A stretch of DNA of 64,000 nt. It comes from JBDSLU01 sp963844435 (GTDB lineage Bacteria > Acidobacteriota > Vicinamibacteria > Vicinamibacterales > Vicinamibacteraceae). Below are positions 9,639 to 19,487 of the stretch, piece after piece. The notes beneath the pieces are model-generated. The model saw nothing but the letters and a program-made list of their open reading frames with translations. It did not search any database and was not told the origin of the DNA. Position numbers and translations under genes: made by a program. The DNA is taken from positions 372,001-436,000 of the forward strand of contig CAWJOG010000016.1 in NCBI GenBank assembly GCA_963844435.1. The letters are read 5' to 3'. The number at the start of each line of letters is the position of its first letter. Within the stretch, counting starts at the first letter, position 1.

Positions 9639-10934
9639 TCAGCCGTCCTGCCGCCGCATGAACGCCGGCACGTCCAGCGGGTGCGTGTCGGTCGCCGGCG
9701 CCGCGGCCCCGTCGGCGGTGCGCGCTTCGCTCGGCGGCCCGAAGGTCACGCCGGCCGGCGGCATGTCGACGTAGCTGCGCCGGTTGATCGCGATCCCGCG
9801 TCCGCCGCCGCCACCCGCCGCCACGGCCGGGCGCTCGTAGGCCTCGTCGCGCCGCCACTGCGTGTAGTGCTCGAGGTCGACCGGCGTCTTGCTCGCCGGC
9901 GCGGTGAGCTGCGCGTCGGGCCGATCGAAGCCGGTCGCGATCACCGTGATCTTGACCTTGCCCTCCATCTCCGGATCGATCACCGCGCCGAAGATGATGT
10001 TGGCGTCTTCGTGAGCGGCCTCCTGGATGATGGTCGCCGCTTCGTTGACCTCGGCCAGCGAGAAGTCGGGGCCGCCGGTGATGTTCAGGATCACGCCGCG
10101 CGCGCCCTTGACCGACGCGTCCTCGAGGAGGGGGCTCGAGATCGCGCCGTGTGCCGCGTCGGTGGCGCGGGTGTCGCCGAACCCGGTGCCGGTGCCCATG
10201 ATGGCGAAGCCCATCCCCGACATGATCGTCTTCACGTCGGCGAAGTCGAGGTTGATCATGCCCGGCACGAGGATCAGGTCCGAGATGCCCTGGATCGCCT
10301 GACGCAGCACGTCGTCGGCGGCGCAGAAGGCCTCCGGCAGCGGCGTGCGGCGATCGATCGTGGCGAGCAGCCGCTCGTTCGGGATGGTGATCACCGTGTC
10401 GACCGCGTCGCGCAGCTCGGTCAGGCCGCGATCGGCCTGGCTGGCGCGGCGCTTGCCCTCGAACTTGAACGGCTTGGTGACGACGGCGATCGTCAGCGCG
10501 CCCAGCTCGGAGGCGAGGCCGGCGATCACCGGCGCGGCGCCGGTGCCGGTGCCGCCGCCGAGGCCGGTGGTCACGAAGACCATGTCGGCGTCCGACAGCA
10601 CCTCGATCAGCTTGTCGGTGTCCTCGAGCGCGGCGCGGCGGCCGATGTCCGGATCGGCGCCGGCGCCGAGGCCCTTGGTCAGCTTGCCGCCGATCTGGAT
10701 CCGGGTCGGCGCGGCGTTGTTGGCGAGCGCCTGGAGGTCGGTGTTGGCGACGATGAACTCGACGCCTTCGAGCCCGGTGCGCACCATGCGGTTGACGGCG
10801 TTGCCGCCGCCGCCGCCGACGCCGATCACCTTGATGCGCGCGCCTTCCCGACGCAATTCCTCCAGCTTGAGCCGCAGCGGCTCGACCCTGACGATGGTCT
10901 CGTGTTCGTGGTCGGTCCGCGTGTCGTCGTTCAT
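9639..10934 (-). CDS. ftsZ: cell division protein FtsZ
   Basis: 431 residues, a tubulin-like GTPase that polymerises at midcell and recruits the divisome. Visible features are the nucleotide-binding start IKVIGVGGGGGNAVNRM, the tubulin signature GGGTGTGAAP near residue 125, NLDFADVKTIM, and the C-terminal peptide LDVPAFMRRQ that binds FtsA. A variable linker precedes that peptide. GGAGGG (10941-10946) lies six bases before the ATG, the strongest ribosome site I noted in the cluster. It is the last gene of the dcw operon, 55 bp after ftsA. The gap plus strong ribosome site suggests independent, high translation. Confidence 0.98.
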   Translation of the reverse strand: MNDDTRTDHEHETIVRVEPLRLKLEELRREGARIKVIGVGGGGGNAVNRMVRTGLEGVEFIVANTDLQALANNAAPTRIQIGGKLTKGLGAGADPDIGRRAALEDTDKLIEVLSDADMVFVTTGLGGGTGTGAAPVIAGLASELGALTIAVVTKPFKFEGKRRASQADRGLTELRDAVDTVITIPNERLLATIDRRTPLPEAFCAADDVLRQAIQGISDLILVPGMINLDFADVKTIMSGMGFAIMGTGTGFGDTRATDAAHGAISSPLLEDASVKGARGVILNITGGPDFSLAEVNEAATIIQEAAHEDANIIFGAVIDPEMEGKVKITVIATGFDRPDAQLTAPASKTPVDLEHYTQWRRDEAYERPAVAAGGGGGRGIAINRRSYVDMPPAGVTFGPPSEARTADGAAAPATDTHPLDVPAFMRRQDG

Positions 10935-10989
10935 GAATCGCCCTCCGTCGTTCTCTCTCGTGCGTCTTTGGCGTCCGCTCCGCGAACGG

Positions 10990-12228
10990 TTACCCCAGGA
11001 AGTTGTGGAACATGCCCCGCAGGCGGACGAAGGCGCGCGCGAACGCGCCCCCCGAGCCGCCCCGGTTCTGCGATCCGTAGTGCCGGTGCGCGTACATCAC
11101 CAGCCCGACGGCGGTGGCGCACTCCGGCGTGTTGACGTGATCCATGAGCCCGCCGGCGCCGGCCGGCGAGCCGCGGCGGACCGGGAGATCGAAAATCTGC
11201 TCGGCGATCTCGGCCATGCCCTCGAGGTTGGCGCCGCCGCCGGTGAGGACGAGGCCGGAGTTGAGCGAGCGATCGCAGCCGGCGTTGCGGATCTCGTCCC
11301 ACAGCAGGTGGAAGATCTCCTCGGCGCGCGGCTGCAGGATCTCCGAGAGGACGCGGCGCGGCATCAGGCGCGGCTTGCGGCCGCCGACGCTGGCCACCTC
11401 CATCGTCTCGTCCTCGCCGACCATGGTGGTGAGCGCGCAGCCGCAGCGGCGCTTGATCTTCTCGGCCTCGGGCAGCGGCGTGCGCAGTCCGACGGCGATG
11501 TCGTTGGTGAAGTGATCGCCGCCGACCGCGACGACGCCGGTGTGCCACACCGCGCCGCGCTCGTAGATGACGATGTCGGTGGTGCCGCCGCCGATGTCGA
11601 CGAGGGCGACGCCGAGCTCCTTCTCGTCGCGCGTCAGCACCGCTTCGGCCGCGGCGAGCTGGCCCAGCGTCGACTCCATCACGTGGACGCCGGCGCGGTT
11701 GACGCAGGCGATCAGGTTCTGCGTCGAGCTGGTGGCGCCGTTGACGATGTGGACGTTGACCTCGAGGCGCGAGCCGGTCATGCCGATCGGCGCGCCGATG
11801 CCGTCCTGCTCGTCGACCACGAAGTCCTGCGGCAGGACGTGGATGATCTCGCGCCCGGCCGGCAGCGTCACCGCCTTGGCGGCGTCGAGGGCGCGGCGCA
11901 CGTCCTCGCGCATGATCTCGCGGTTCTTGCCGGCGACCGCGACCACGCCGCGGCTGTTGACGCCGTTCATGTGGGCGCCCGACAACCCGAGGTGGACGGC
12001 GTCGATCTCGATGCCGGCGGTGAGCTCTGCCTCCTCGAGCGCTTTCTTGATCGACTCGACCGCGGCCTCGAGATTGACGACCACGCCGCGGCGGATGCCG
12101 CGTGAATCGGCCAGGCCGACGCCGATGACGTCGAGCGATCCGTCGTCGCGCGCCTCGCCGACGATCGCGGCCACTTTGGACGTGCCCACGTCGAGCCCGA
12201 CGACGTAGCGTTCCTCGCTGCTCACCAT
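10990..12228 (-). CDS. ftsA: cell division protein FtsA
   Basis: 412 residues, an actin-like ATPase that tethers FtsZ to the membrane. The start ATG at 12228 follows AAGGGG and gives MVSSEERYVVGLDVGTSKVAA, containing the phosphate-1 loop. Other motifs are ALVDIGGGTTDI (phosphate 2) and GLVLTGGGANLEGM (adenosine motif). The SHS2-type 1C domain lies between residues of about 85 and 165. The C-terminus FVRLRGMFHNFLG is a likely amphipathic membrane-targeting helix. An open frame continues upstream of the start into ftsQ but carries no FtsA sequence. Confidence 0.98.
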   Translation of the reverse strand: MVSSEERYVVGLDVGTSKVAAIVGEARDDGSLDVIGVGLADSRGIRRGVVVNLEAAVESIKKALEEAELTAGIEIDAVHLGLSGAHMNGVNSRGVVAVAGKNREIMREDVRRALDAAKAVTLPAGREIIHVLPQDFVVDEQDGIGAPIGMTGSRLEVNVHIVNGATSSTQNLIACVNRAGVHVMESTLGQLAAAEAVLTRDEKELGVALVDIGGGTTDIVIYERGAVWHTGVVAVGGDHFTNDIAVGLRTPLPEAEKIKRRCGCALTTMVGEDETMEVASVGGRKPRLMPRRVLSEILQPRAEEIFHLLWDEIRNAGCDRSLNSGLVLTGGGANLEGMAEIAEQIFDLPVRRGSPAGAGGLMDHVNTPECATAVGLVMYAHRHYGSQNRGGSGGAFARAFVRLRGMFHNFLG

Positions 12229-12245
12229 TCTGTCCCCTTCCGTCC

Positions 12246-13121
12246 TTACGGCTGTCCGGCGCGCGCCGGGCGGCCGCGCGCGGGTCTGACGAAGACGCGC
12301 CCGTCGTAGCGCACGTCCGCGGAATCGATGGCGTCGACGTGCTGGAGCACCGTCGGCGCCAGGTCGCGATAGGCGCGCACGCGGCGCGCGAAGTCCTCGT
12401 GGCCCAGATGGACGCGGGCCGGATCGTCGCCGAGCAGCACGACGGCGTCCTCGACGTCGGTGACGTCGACTTCCGAAACCAGGGCCAGCAGGCCGTCGTC
12501 CTGGCGCAGCGACTCGACCAGGCGGCCGATCAGGCCGGCGCGCTCCGGATCGACGCGGGCCGGGATGCCGACGCCGAGGCCCGGACCGGACAGCGAGCGG
12601 CCCGGCACCGGCGTCAGGCCGTCGGCGATCGGCAGGTCGAGGCCGGCCTGCGCCGCGCCCACCGGGCCGAGCACCATGCCGTCCTCGGCGATCAGCTGCA
12701 GGCCGCCGCGGGCGAAGCGCGCCAGCGCCACCGGCTGGCGCTCCTCGATCGCGATCTCGATCGTCGCCGGCAGCTGACGGCGCAGCGTCGCGTCGGCGAT
12801 CCACGGCGAGCCGAGCAGCCGGCGGCGCGCCGCCTCGAGATCGGCGCGGACGATGTTGGTGCCCTCGAGCGTGCGGACGCGCGACCGGACCTCGCCGGCA
12901 CTGAGGTGGCGCAGGCCCTGCACGGCGACATGGCTGATGCGCAGCGCCGGCGACTCGGTGACCAGGGCCAGGGCCCGCACCGTCGTGTAGCCGAGGATGC
13001 CGAGGACCAGCGTCCACTTGACGAGCGGCCGGAACAGCGCCGTCCAGCGGCGCGCCGTCTTGCGCGGCGTCTTCACCCGCCCGCGCTTGAACCGCTTGTC
13101 CGCCGGGGCCTTGACCGCCAT
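12246..13121 (-). CDS. ftsQ: cell division protein FtsQ
   Basis: 291 residues. A basic cytoplasmic tail (KRFKRGRVKTPRKTARR) is followed by one membrane segment at about residues 35-55 and a POTRA domain starting at LRISHVAVQGLRHLSAGEV, then the beta domain. FtsQ links FtsL/FtsB and FtsI/FtsW to the early division ring. Its ATG overlaps the murC stop as TGATG, implying coupled translation. The family is poorly conserved, so position and architecture carry most of the call. Confidence 0.92.
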   Translation of the reverse strand: MAVKAPADKRFKRGRVKTPRKTARRWTALFRPLVKWTLVLGILGYTTVRALALVTESPALRISHVAVQGLRHLSAGEVRSRVRTLEGTNIVRADLEAARRRLLGSPWIADATLRRQLPATIEIAIEERQPVALARFARGGLQLIAEDGMVLGPVGAAQAGLDLPIADGLTPVPGRSLSGPGLGVGIPARVDPERAGLIGRLVESLRQDDGLLALVSEVDVTDVEDAVVLLGDDPARVHLGHEDFARRVRAYRDLAPTVLQHVDAIDSADVRYDGRVFVRPARGRPARAGQP

Positions 13122-14518
13122 CAGCGGGCCTCTCCGGGATTGCCGGCGCGAGCCGCGAGGGCGGCGAGCACCTTCGGCCCGACAGTGCCGATCGAGCCGG
13201 CGCCGAGCGTGATCGCGAGATCGCCGGGCGCGGCCAGCGCCGCCACGGCGGCGGGCACGTCGTCGATGGCGCGCACGATCACCGGCGCCGGGCCGCCGGC
13301 GGCCTCGATCGCGGCGGCCACGGCGTCGACGGTGACGCCGGGGATCGGGTCCTCGCCCGCCGGGTAGATGTCGCAGAGCACGACCACGTCGGCCTGGGCC
13401 AGCGTCTCGCCGAACTCGGGCAGCAGCCGCTCGGTGCGCGTGTAGCGGTGCGGCTGGAAGACGACGACCAGGCGGCGCTCGAGCCCGGCACGGGCGGCGG
13501 CGATGACCGCGGCAATCTCCGTCGGGTGGTGGCCGTAGTCGTCGACGACCAGCACGCCCTCGGCCTCGCCGAGGAGCTGGAAGCGGCGCTCGGCGCCGCG
13601 GAACTCCGCCAGCGCCGAGGCGATGGCCTCGAAGCGCAGGCCCAGCTCGAGGCCGACCGCGACCGCGGACAGCGCGTTCAGCAGGTTGTGGCGGCCCGGC
13701 ACGGACAGCCGCAGCGTGCCCAGCTCGCGACCGGCGACGACCACGCGGCAGCTCGAGCCGAACGCTTCGAGCGCGACCGCGTCCGCGAGCACGTCGGCGG
13801 CGCCGTCGATCCCGTAGGTGACGACGCGGCGGGTGATGCGCGGGCGCAGGCCCATCAGCGTCGCGTCGTCGGCGCAGGCGATGACGACGCCCCAGAACGG
13901 CACCTTGTTGGCGAAGGCGACGAACGCGTCGAGCACGCCCTCGAACGAGCCGTAGTGGTCGAGGTGCTCGCGATCGACGTTCGTGACGATGGCGACCACG
14001 GGCGAGAGCGCCAGGAACGATCCGTCGCTCTCGTCGGCCTCGGCGACCAGATAGCTGCCCTGGCCGAGGCGGGCGTTGCTGCCGAAGGCGGACAGCCGGC
14101 CGCCGATCACCGCGGTCGGATCGAGCCCCGCGTGATCGAGGAGCAGCGCCACCATCGACGTGGTCGTCGTCTTGCCGTGCGCGCCGGCGACCGCGATGCC
14201 CTGCTTCAGGCGCATCAGCTCGGCCAGCATCTCGGCGCGCGGGATCACCGGGATGCCGCGCGAGCGCGCCGCGACGACCTCGGGGTTGGTCGGCCGCACC
14301 GCCGACGACACGACCACCACGTCGGCGTCGCCGACGTGGTCGGCCGCATGGCCGGAGACGACGCGCACCCCCAGCGTCTCGAGGCGGCGGGTCACGTCCG
14401 ACGCCTTGGCGTCCGATCCGCTGACCGCGTAGCCCTGATTCGCCAGGAGCTCGGCTATCCCGCTCATGCCAATGCCGCCAATCCCCACGAAATGAATCCG
14501 TCGCGTCCGTCCCAGCAT
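13121..14518 (-). CDS. murC: UDP-N-acetylmuramate--L-alanine ligase MurC
   Basis: 465 residues. The enzyme adds L-Ala to UDP-MurNAc at the expense of ATP, the first peptide step of peptidoglycan precursor synthesis. Seen: the nucleotide-sugar loop IHFVGIGGIGMSGIAE, the ATP loop GAHGKTTTTSM, EADESDGSFL, NVDREHLDHYG and FQPHRYTR. I use ATG 14518, which overlaps the murG stop (TGATG); a GTG one codon upstream is possible. No murB or ddl gene follows, so ftsQ comes directly after. Confidence 0.98.
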   Translation of the reverse strand: MLGRTRRIHFVGIGGIGMSGIAELLANQGYAVSGSDAKASDVTRRLETLGVRVVSGHAADHVGDADVVVVSSAVRPTNPEVVAARSRGIPVIPRAEMLAELMRLKQGIAVAGAHGKTTTTSMVALLLDHAGLDPTAVIGGRLSAFGSNARLGQGSYLVAEADESDGSFLALSPVVAIVTNVDREHLDHYGSFEGVLDAFVAFANKVPFWGVVIACADDATLMGLRPRITRRVVTYGIDGAADVLADAVALEAFGSSCRVVVAGRELGTLRLSVPGRHNLLNALSAVAVGLELGLRFEAIASALAEFRGAERRFQLLGEAEGVLVVDDYGHHPTEIAAVIAAARAGLERRLVVVFQPHRYTRTERLLPEFGETLAQADVVVLCDIYPAGEDPIPGVTVDAVAAAIEAAGGPAPVIVRAIDDVPAAVAALAAPGDLAITLGAGSIGTVGPKVLAALAARAGNPGEAR

Positions 14519-15615
14519 CACGCGCCGGCGGGCATGCCTTTCGCGATGTCGAACACGCGATCGACGATCACCCGCGCCGCATCCGGACGGGCGAAGCGCT
14601 TGACGGCGGCAGCGAGCTGGGTCCGCCGCGGCTCGTCCTCGAGCAGGGCGAGGATGCGCGAGGCCAGCGTGGCCCCGGTCAGCTCGCGCTGCTCGAGCAG
14701 ATCCGCGGCGCCGACGCTCGACAGCGCCTCGGCGTTCCTGCGTTGGTGATCGTCGGTCGCGGTCGGCAGCGGCACGAGGATCGCCGCCCGGCCGACGGCG
14801 GCGATCTCGGCCAGCGTCGTCGAGCCGGCGCGGCAGACGATCACGTTCGCCGCGCTCATCTCCTCGTCCATGCGATCGAGGAAAGGCTCGACCCGGGCGG
14901 CGAGCCCGGCGCGAGCCAGCCCTTCGCGCACCATCGCGAGGTCTCGTTCGCCTGTCTGGTGCGTGACCTGTGGAGGGATCGTGGACCGCGCCAGCTGCGA
15001 TGCTGCCTCGACCACGGCCATGTTGATCGCGTGCGCGCCCTGGGAGCCGCCAAAGATGAGCACCCTCCTCGCCCCCGATGGCTCTGGCCCGATGTGCAGG
15101 AACTGGGGGCGAACTGGGTTCCCGCTGACGAAGCTCTTCTCGCCGAAGCGCGCCGAGGTCTGGTCGTAGGTCAGGGCGATGGCGCGCGCGACACGGGCCA
15201 CGAGACGGTTGGTGAGGCCGGGCTGTGCGTTCTGTTCGTGCAGCAGCACCGGCACACGGCGCAGCCAGGCGGCGACCGCGATCGGTCCCGAGCTGTAGCC
15301 GCCGACACCGATGACGACGTGCGGCCGACGGCGGGCGATGACGCCCATCGCGTCGACGGCGGAGAGCGGCAGCGTCGCCAGCCCGCGAGCCAGGGCGACG
15401 GGCGACTTGCCCTTCAGCCCGAGGCTGCGGATGGTATCGAGCGCGAAGCCGGCGGCCGGCACCGCGCGCGCCTCGATGCCGCGGGCGGTGCCGGCGAAGC
15501 TGACGACGGCGTCGGGCCGGCGCGCGAGGATCTCGCGGGCGATGGCGAGGCCCGGGAACAGGTGTCCCCCGGTGCCGCCCCCGGCGATCACGACGCGCAG
15601 GCTGGTCTCGCTCAT
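14518..15615 (-). CDS. murG: UDP-N-acetylglucosamine transferase MurG
   Basis: 365 residues, a GT28 membrane-associated glycosyltransferase that converts lipid I to lipid II on the inner face of the membrane. Seen: GGGTGGHLFPGLAIA at the N-terminus, the second Gly loop GVGGYSSGP, HEQNAQPG, VSGNPVR, FGGSQGAHAIN, and the donor-binding CRAGSTTLAEI and PTATDDHQRRNA. It lies seven bases downstream of ftsW and overlaps murC. Confidence 0.98.
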   Translation of the reverse strand: MSETSLRVVIAGGGTGGHLFPGLAIAREILARRPDAVVSFAGTARGIEARAVPAAGFALDTIRSLGLKGKSPVALARGLATLPLSAVDAMGVIARRRPHVVIGVGGYSSGPIAVAAWLRRVPVLLHEQNAQPGLTNRLVARVARAIALTYDQTSARFGEKSFVSGNPVRPQFLHIGPEPSGARRVLIFGGSQGAHAINMAVVEAASQLARSTIPPQVTHQTGERDLAMVREGLARAGLAARVEPFLDRMDEEMSAANVIVCRAGSTTLAEIAAVGRAAILVPLPTATDDHQRRNAEALSSVGAADLLEQRELTGATLASRILALLEDEPRRTQLAAAVKRFARPDAARVIVDRVFDIAKGMPAGA

Positions 15616-15622
15616 CGGGCTC

Positions 15623-16763
15623 CTAGGCCTCCGCCGCCCGCATCCCGCCGACCAGGCGCGGGGCCGTGTGCTGCGACAGGTTCAGCAGCATCCCGACGGC
15701 CAGCATCGAGACGAACATCGACGACCCGCCGGCGCTGACGAACGGCAGCGGCAGGCCCTTGTTGGGCAGCACGCCGATCACCACGCTGATGTTGGCGAGC
15801 GCCTGCGCCGCGAGCAGCGTGGTCAGCCCGAGGGCGAGGAACGCGCCGTAGGTATCGGGCATCGTCGTCGCCACGCGGTAGCCGCGCCAGGCGATGATCG
15901 ACGAAGGCGAGCAGCACCAGCGTGGTGCCGAGCAGCCCGAACTCCTCGCCGATGACCGCGTAGATGAAGTCGGTGTTCGACTCGGGCAGGAAGCCGATCT
16001 TCTGCAGGCCCTGCATGAAGCCGCGGCCGGTGACGCCGCCCGAGCCGATGGCGATGAACGACTGGATGATCTGGAAGCCGCCGCCGGCCGCGTCCGACCA
16101 CGGGTTGATCCACATCATGATCCGCTCGATCCGCTCCGCGCGCCGCGGCGACAGCAGGATCAGCGCCGCCAGGGCCGGCAGCCCGCAGGCGGCGACGCCG
16201 AGCAGGTAGCGGTAGTGCAGGCCGGCGGCGAAGATCATCACCACCGCCAGCATCACCAGGAACGCCGACGTGCCGAGGTCCGGCTGCAGCAGCGTCAGGC
16301 CGACCAGGCAGCCGAGGACCATGCCGACCGGGACCACCACGGCGGTCAGGTCGTTGACCTTGTCCATGCGCCGCGCCATCAGGTCGGCGAGGAACAGGAC
16401 GAGCGCGAGCTTGGCGAACTCGGACGGCTGCACGCCGATGCCGCCGACGCCGAACCACCGCTTGCTGCCGTTGATCTCGGGCGCCGCGACGAGCACGATC
16501 AGCAGGCTGACGGCGATGATGCCGAGCCCGGCCCACACCACGAACGGCTGCTGGTAGCCGCGGTAGTTGATCTTCATCGTCACCGCCATCAGCAGGAAGC
16601 CGGCGATGACCCACGTGCTCTGCTTGAACAGGTAGCGGAGCACGTGCCAGTTGTTCTGCAGGGCGGCCGCCGCCGACGCGCTCGACACCATCACGGCGCT
16701 GACGCACACGAGGAACAGCACGGCGAGAAACAGCCCCTTGTCCGATCGCAGCGTGCGTGCCAT
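15623..16763 (-). CDS. ftsW: peptidoglycan polymerase FtsW (one frameshift)
   Basis: About 379 residues after removing one extra G near 15898, where LLAFV should run on as IIAWRGYRVATTMPDTYGAF. FtsW is the SEDS-family septal glycan polymerase, partnered with FtsI. Many membrane segments are visible. Family motifs include NGSKRWFGVGGIGVQPSEFAKL, LLQPDLGTS, ESNTDFIYAVIGEEFG and, after the break, GLPLPFVSAGGSSM. The original frame would run on to 15612, but the true stop is TAG at 15623-15625. As an essential gene it is unlikely to be truly broken. Confidence 0.93.
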
Positions 16764-16896
16764 GACGTCTTCTCCCCGAACCCCTAAAGCCCCGGCCGCA
16801 GTCGGCCGAGAAACCCCTCGTCGTACGACCCACCCGCACTCCGGAGCCGTCCGCGACGGCCCCGGCGGAGGTGTGCGGACGGCGGCATGCGTGAAC

Positions 16897-17017
16897 GGTC
16901 AGCAGTCATCAGCCCCACCACGGGATGGGACACCGACCTCACAGGCCAGGGCAGCCTGTGTTCCCAGCGGTCAGCTCTTCATCGCCGCGGCCTGACTGAT
17001 GACTGCTCACTGCTCAC
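16897..17017. repeat. inverted, heptamer-like repeats between ftsW and murD
   Basis: The 243 bp between ftsW and murD are the only sizeable gap in the mraZ-ftsQ part of the cluster. GTCAGCAGTCATCAG (16899-16913) is matched at 14 of 15 positions by the reverse complement of 16996-17010. The right arm is built of heptamers TGATGAC, TGCTCAC, TGCTCAC (16997-17017) and includes the murD stop. The rest of the gap (16764-16896) is GC-rich with no gene. It resembles the short heptamer arrays seen between genes in several phyla. Confidence 0.65.
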
Positions 17018-18389
17018 GCACGCTCTTCACCTCGAACGCGAGTCGGGCCACGGCATCCTTGAACCGCCGCCCCCGCTCCGCGTAATCCACGAACATGTCG
17101 AAGCTCGCGCACGCCGGCGCGAGCAGGACGGTGCCGCCCGGCGGCGCCATCGCGAATCCCAGCCGCACGGCGTCGTCCATCGACGCCGCGTCCCGCACCG
17201 GCACCGACGTCGCCAGGGCCGCGGTCACCAGCGGCGCGGCCTCACCGATGGCCACGACCGACGCCTGCCTGGCCACGAGCGGCGCGCGCAGCGCGCCGAA
17301 GTCCCCACCCTTGAAGCGGCCGCCGAGAATCACCACCAGCCCCTGGTCGATGCTCTCGATCGCCCGCGCCGCCGACTCGATGTTGGTGGCCTTCGAGTCG
17401 TTGACGAAGCCGACGCCCTGGATCGACGACACCGGTTCGAGCGCGTGCTCGAGGCCGGTGAAGCCCTCGACGGCACGCACCATCGCCTCCGGGCCGACGC
17501 CCGCGATCTCGGCGACCGCGGCCGCCGCGGCGACGTCGGTCAGCAGGTGGCGTCCGAGCAGCCGCACCGCGGACACCGGCACCAGCGGCGTATCGACGCC
17601 GGCGCGGCGGTGCGCGATCGCGTCGGGCGTGACGACGATGCCGTCGGCGATCGCCGCCGACGGGCTGAGGGGCACGAGCCGGGCGCGGGTGCGGGCCAGG
17701 GCCTGCGACGGCGCGTCGTCGACGTTGACGACGGCGAAGTCGTCGGCCTGCTGGTTGGCGAAGATGCGGCCCTTGGCCGCCGCGTACTCCTCGATCGACG
17801 CGTGCCGATCGAGGTGATCCGCCGACAGGTTGAGCAGCACCGCGATCCACGGCCGGAACTGCTCCGTCGTCTCGAGCTGGAAACTGCTCGCCTCGATCAC
17901 GTGGATGACGTCGGGCGCGGACGCCGCCACCTGCGCCGACAGCGGCACGCCGATGTTGCCCCCGACCGCCGCCTTGAGGCCGCCCTCCGCGAGCATGAGC
18001 CCGATGAGCGTGGTGGTCGTCGACTTGCCCTTGGTCCCGGTGATGGCGACGATGCGGCCGGCCAGCCAGCGCGACGCCAGCTCCACTTCGCCGATGACCG
18101 GCACGCCGGCGGCGCGGGCCGTCGCCACGTCGGCCTGCCGCGGCGAGACGCCCGGGCTGAGGACGATCAGGTCAGCGCTGTTCAGCGTCTCGGCCCGATG
18201 GCCGCCGAGCTCGAGGACGACGCCGGCCCGGCGCAGCTCGTCGGCCGGCTCGATCGCCTCGCGGGTGTCGGTGAGCACGACGCTGGCGCCGCGCGCGACC
18301 AGCAGGTGCGCCGCCGCCACGCCGCTGCGCGCCGCCCCGACGACGACCACGCGCTGGCCGGACACGCTGAAGGTGGAGGGCGTCGTCAT
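17007..18389 (-). CDS. murD: UDP-N-acetylmuramoylalanine--D-glutamate ligase MurD
   Basis: 460 residues. It adds D-Glu to UDP-MurNAc-L-Ala using ATP. Seen: a Rossmann-like UDP-binding start (GQRVVVVGAARSGVAAAHLL), the ATP loop TGTKGKSTTTTLIG, NLSADHLDRH, NDSKATN and LLAPACASFDMF near the end. The ATG overlaps the mraY stop (ATGA). The stop codon falls inside a heptamer repeat, so the last few residues (SVREQ) may be recent. Confidence 0.98.
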   Translation of the reverse strand: MTTPSTFSVSGQRVVVVGAARSGVAAAHLLVARGASVVLTDTREAIEPADELRRAGVVLELGGHRAETLNSADLIVLSPGVSPRQADVATARAAGVPVIGEVELASRWLAGRIVAITGTKGKSTTTTLIGLMLAEGGLKAAVGGNIGVPLSAQVAASAPDVIHVIEASSFQLETTEQFRPWIAVLLNLSADHLDRHASIEEYAAAKGRIFANQQADDFAVVNVDDAPSQALARTRARLVPLSPSAAIADGIVVTPDAIAHRRAGVDTPLVPVSAVRLLGRHLLTDVAAAAAVAEIAGVGPEAMVRAVEGFTGLEHALEPVSSIQGVGFVNDSKATNIESAARAIESIDQGLVVILGGRFKGGDFGALRAPLVARQASVVAIGEAAPLVTAALATSVPVRDAASMDDAVRLGFAMAPPGGTVLLAPACASFDMFVDYAERGRRFKDAVARLAFEVKSVREQ

Positions 18390-19487
18390 CGCAGCTTCAG
18401 GGTGGCCAGGCTGGTGAGCGCGAACACGATCGCGACGATGATGAAGCGCGCGTAGACCTTCGGTTCGCTCCAGCCGACGAGCTCGAAGTGGTGGTGCAGC
18501 GGCGCCATCCGGAAGATGCGCTTGCCGGTCAGCTTGAACGAGGCGACCTGCAGGATGACCGACAGGCCTTCCAGCACGAACAGGCCGCCGACGATCGGCA
18601 GCAGCAGCTCCTGCTTGATCAGCAGCGCCACGGTGCCGAGCGCGCCGCCGAGCGCCAGCGAGCCGACGTCGCCCATGAACACTTCCGCCGGATAGGAGTT
18701 GAACCAGAGGAAGCCGAGGCTGGCGCCGACCAGCGCGCCGCAGAACACGGTGATCTCGGCGGCCGGCGTGAACGGCACGATCAGCAGGTAGCTGGCGAAC
18801 ACCTTGTGGCCGGTGACGTAAGCCAGCGCCGTGAACGCCGCGGCGGCGACCGCGAAGGCGCTGATCGCCAGCCCGTCGAGGCCGTCGGTGAGGTTCACCG
18901 TGTTCGACGAGCTGACCAGCACGAGGACGGCGAACGGCACGAAGCCCCAGCCGAGATCGGGGATGCGGTCCTTCAAGAACGGGACGATGAGCCGCGTGTG
19001 GTACTCGCCATATTCAGGGAACGAGAGGTAGTAGAGCGTCAGGCCGACGGCCAGGCCGACGACGATCTGCCCGCCCATCTTGTAGCGGGGCCGCAGGCCG
19101 TGATGCGAGCGGCGCGAGATCTTCAGGTAGTCGTCGACGAAGCCGACCATGCCGAACGCGACCGTCGATCCCACCGCGAGCCACACGTACGGGCTGGTCG
19201 AGGTCGGCCCAGAGCAGCGTCGGCACGATCGCCGCCGCGAGGATCAGCAGGCCGCCCATCGTCGGCGTGCCGGCCTTGGGCCGGTGGCTGGCGGGGCCTT
19301 CCGGACGGATCACCTGGCCGAACTGGAAGCTCTTCAGCCGCTTGATGAGCATCGGCCCGACCACCAGGCTGATCAGCATCGCGGTGATGCTGGCGGCGGC
19401 GGTGCGGAACGTGATGTAGCGGGTCACATTCAACGCGCCGAGCCACGGCGTCGTGTTGTGCAGCCACAGGAACAGGTGGTAGAGCAT
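18386..19487 (-). CDS. mraY: phospho-MurNAc-pentapeptide translocase MraY (one frameshift)
   Basis: About 366 residues after removing one extra base near 19190, where LLWADLDQP should continue as YVWLAVGSTVAFGMVGFVDDYLK. MraY transfers phospho-MurNAc-pentapeptide to undecaprenyl phosphate, making lipid I. Several membrane segments are visible, with TPTMGGLLIL, FVDDYLK, NLTDGLDGLA, NSYPAEVFMGDVGSL and the HHH cluster APLHHHFEL. The start ATG 19487 overlaps the murF stop (TGATG). Essential in bacteria, so a sequence error is the likely cause of the break. Confidence 0.94.

Noticed and set aside
16886..17020. Intrinsic terminator between murD and ftsW
   Set aside because: The arms are about 80 bp apart and not followed by a T run, and downstream dcw genes need read-through.
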